Positions 62,466-64,000 of a DNA stretch of 64,000 bases are shown here, piece by piece. How positions within the stretch are numbered: position 1 is the first letter of the stretch; each line of letters begins with the position of its first letter. Source of the stretch: Bradyrhizobium ivorense (lineage in GTDB: Bacteria > Pseudomonadota > Alphaproteobacteria > Rhizobiales > Xanthobacteraceae); NCBI RefSeq assembly GCF_900696085.1, contig NZ_CAADFC020000028.1:372001-436000 (forward strand). The letters run 5' to 3'. Under the pieces are notes generated by a model, which searched no databases, was not told the origin of the DNA, and saw only the letters and a program-made list of their open reading frames with translations. The position numbers and the translations under genes are program-made.

Positions 62466-63749
62466 TCACCAGCCGAACCATTCCGGCTTGCGCGGCAGTT
62501 CGACGGTCTTCACCTTCTCGAGCTTGATCGTGCCCTTGCCCATCAGGTCGTTGAGGTCGCCATCGGTCGCGCCTGATATCTTCGAGCGATAGAGATCGAC
62601 TTTCATGGTCGGGCGGTGATCCTTCTCGGTCCAGGTCGAGGGATTGCAGACGCCGTCCATGCCGGCCGGCACCCAATCCTTCTTCTGGTAGAAGCCCTTG
62701 GCGACGTTCTCGCCGGTGGCGCCGCCGTTCTTGACGGCCCAGTCGAGCGCTTCCTTCAGGTACAGCGCGCTGCACACCGCGGCGATGTAGTGCACCGGGC
62801 GATACACCTTGCCCGAGGGATCGGACATCTTGGAGATTTCCATCAGCGTCTTCATGCCGGGCGCGTTGCCGCCCCAGGCGACCGCGGTGCGCAGCGGGAA
62901 GATCACGCCGTCGGCGGCATCGCCCGCGGTCTTGGCGGCGTTCTCGTCCATGCCCCAGACATTGCCGAGGAACTGGACGTCGACGCCGGCGGTCTTGCAG
63001 GCCTTCAGCACCGAAATGTTGGAGGCCGCGGTGTTGCCGAGATAGGCGTAGTTGGCACCCGAGCTCTTCAGGCTCAGGCACTGCGCCGAATAGTCGCCTG
63101 GCGTCAGCGCGAACACCAGCGGCGGCAGCACCTCGAAGCCGAGCTCGGTCGCCAGCGCTTCACCGGCGGCCTTCGGCGCGTTCGGATACGGGTGGTTGGC
63201 GCCCATATGGACGAACTTCGGCTTGCCCGACTTGCCCTTGGCCTTCCAGTCCTCCGCCGCCCAGGTCAGCATCGCGCGCATCGAGTCCGAATAGCTCGGG
63301 CCGTAGAAGAAATTGTACGGCGCGGGCTTGGCCTTGCCGCTGCTGCCCTCCGGATCGGTCAGGGCTGCGGCGTAGGAGCCGGAGATGTCGGGGATCTTGT
63401 CCTGGGCGAGGAAGCCGGTCAGCGCCTCGGTATCCGCGGTGCCCCAGCCCATGATCGCAGCGACCTTGCCGTCGGGCGCCGACCACTTCTTGTACAGCGC
63501 GATCGCGCGCGGCACCTGGTAGCCGTAGTCGTTGCTGTCGACATTGAGCTGCTTGCCGCCGACGCCGCCGTTCTTGTTGACCCAGGCGAAGGTGTCGACG
63601 ACGGCCTGGCCGTAGGGCGTGCCGACGTCGGAGGTGCCGCCCGAGAGGTCCTGCAGATGGCCGATCGCGATCTGGGCCTGCGCGGCGGTGGCGGCGCTGC
63701 CGATCAGCAGCGCCAGCGAGACCGAGCTCAAAAGGGATCTCATCGTCAT
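62466..63749 (-). CDS. ABC transporter substrate-binding protein (branched-chain amino acid type)
   Basis: A 427-aa periplasmic binding protein with a Sec signal (about residues 1-26, ending AAQAQ). The receptor-family fold starts IAIGHLQDLSGGTSDVG, as in LivJ/LivK relatives for amides, amino acids or aromatic acids. Family 6 proteins of this size bind a wide range of small ligands. It lies just after a LivM-type permease and before LivF. ATG 63749 or 63743 may be used. Confidence 0.87.
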   Translation of the reverse strand: MTMRSLLSSVSLALLIGSAATAAQAQIAIGHLQDLSGGTSDVGTPYGQAVVDTFAWVNKNGGVGGKQLNVDSNDYGYQVPRAIALYKKWSAPDGKVAAIMGWGTADTEALTGFLAQDKIPDISGSYAAALTDPEGSSGKAKPAPYNFFYGPSYSDSMRAMLTWAAEDWKAKGKSGKPKFVHMGANHPYPNAPKAAGEALATELGFEVLPPLVFALTPGDYSAQCLSLKSSGANYAYLGNTAASNISVLKACKTAGVDVQFLGNVWGMDENAAKTAGDAADGVIFPLRTAVAWGGNAPGMKTLMEISKMSDPSGKVYRPVHYIAAVCSALYLKEALDWAVKNGGATGENVAKGFYQKKDWVPAGMDGVCNPSTWTEKDHRPTMKVDLYRSKISGATDGDLNDLMGKGTIKLEKVKTVELPRKPEWFGW

Positions 63750-63806
63750 TGTTGTTTCCTCCGGTTTTTCGTTGAACGATCTTGTGCGTAATATCCCGCG
63801 CCTGCC

Positions 63807-64000
63807 TCAGTGCGAGAACGGGTAGAGTTTCCAATAAGCCTTGATCTGCCGCCAGCGGTGCGCGAGCCCGTCCGGTTCGAACATCAAAAAGCCGATGATG
63901 ATCAGCCCGATCGCGATCTCGCGCAGGAAGGTGATGTTGTTGTTGAGCTGCAGCGCCTTGTCGATCGCGCCGCCCTTCAGCCACGCGCTCAGCCATTCCA
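63807..64000 (-). CDS. livM: ABC transporter permease LivM-type, C-terminal end only
   Basis: Only the last 64 codons lie in the window. The reading frame EIAIGLIIIGFLMFEPDGLAH, then RWRQIKAYWKLYPFSH, is the typical C-terminal end of a LivM-type branched-chain amino-acid permease. It ends 57 bp before the binding-protein gene in the same direction, so a livM-binding protein-livF transcript is likely, with the rest outside the window. Confidence 0.8.
   Translation of the reverse strand, partial: EWLSAWLKGGAIDKALQLNNNITFLREIAIGLIIIGFLMFEPDGLAHRWRQIKAYWKLYPFSH

Overview
The window is GC-rich and densely coding, with mostly ATGA-type coupled genes and several families of intergenic palindromes that I recognise from Bradyrhizobium and relatives. 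An alphaproteobacterium of the Bradyrhizobium/Nitrobacteraceae type is the best guess. This rests on style and recalled repeat families, not on a marker gene. I see no rRNA, tRNA, transposase, integrase or CRISPR array.

Layout. (1) 1-10.5 kb: a type II secretion locus, with a lipoprotein-type secretin gspD (minus strand, cut by the left edge) divergent from a tightly coupled gspE-F-G-H-I-J-K-L-M plus a GspC/GspN-like gene. (2) 10.5-47.4 kb: a large surface-glycan island. It holds a WecE-type aminotransferase, two Wzx flippases, two Wzy-like polymerases, an AsnB-type amidotransferase, several glycosyltransferases and methyltransferases, and SDR sugar-nucleotide enzymes. It also holds an MBOAT/SGNH O-acetylation pair, a PhyH-type dioxygenase and a GT39-type membrane glycosyltransferase. 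Within the island is an almost complete legionaminic-acid (Leg) pathway: legB and legC at 22.6-24.8 kb, and legG, legF, legI, neuD, ptmE and a ptmA-like SDR at 35.9-41.5 kb. These are followed by an N-acetyl-sugar amidotransferase with private HisH and HisF paralogues. The HisF paralogue has Leu where HisF has catalytic Asp11, so it should not make imidazole glycerol phosphate. (3) 47.7-52.3 kb: two tandem, highly similar RTX-type Ca-binding proteins of 686 and 685 aa, each followed by a strong hairpin. (4) 52.4-58.9 kb: a class III aminotransferase, a WlbA/WlbB/WlbC-like set for a 2,3-diamino uronic acid, a GT4 glycosyltransferase and a small membrane-anchored unknown. (5) 59-64 kb: a PaaK-like ligase, an AGE-family epimerase and part of a branched-chain amino-acid-type ABC transporter (permease end, binding protein, LivF-type ATPase).

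How it fits together (inference): the island should build at least one polymerised surface polysaccharide containing a CMP-activated nonulosonic acid, probably Leg. The amidotransferase triad could convert an acetamido group to acetamidino, and the sugar chain could be further O-acetylated, methylated or hydroxylated. The most unusual signals are: the HisF paralogue without Asp11; two near-copies of one promoter/leader about 3.4 kb apart, one before the PhyH gene and one before the MBOAT/SGNH pair; a 12-unit octapeptide repeat inside the SGNH protein; a mobile palindrome read as part of the gspI prepilin leader; and repeats whose first bases supply the stop codons of neighbouring genes.
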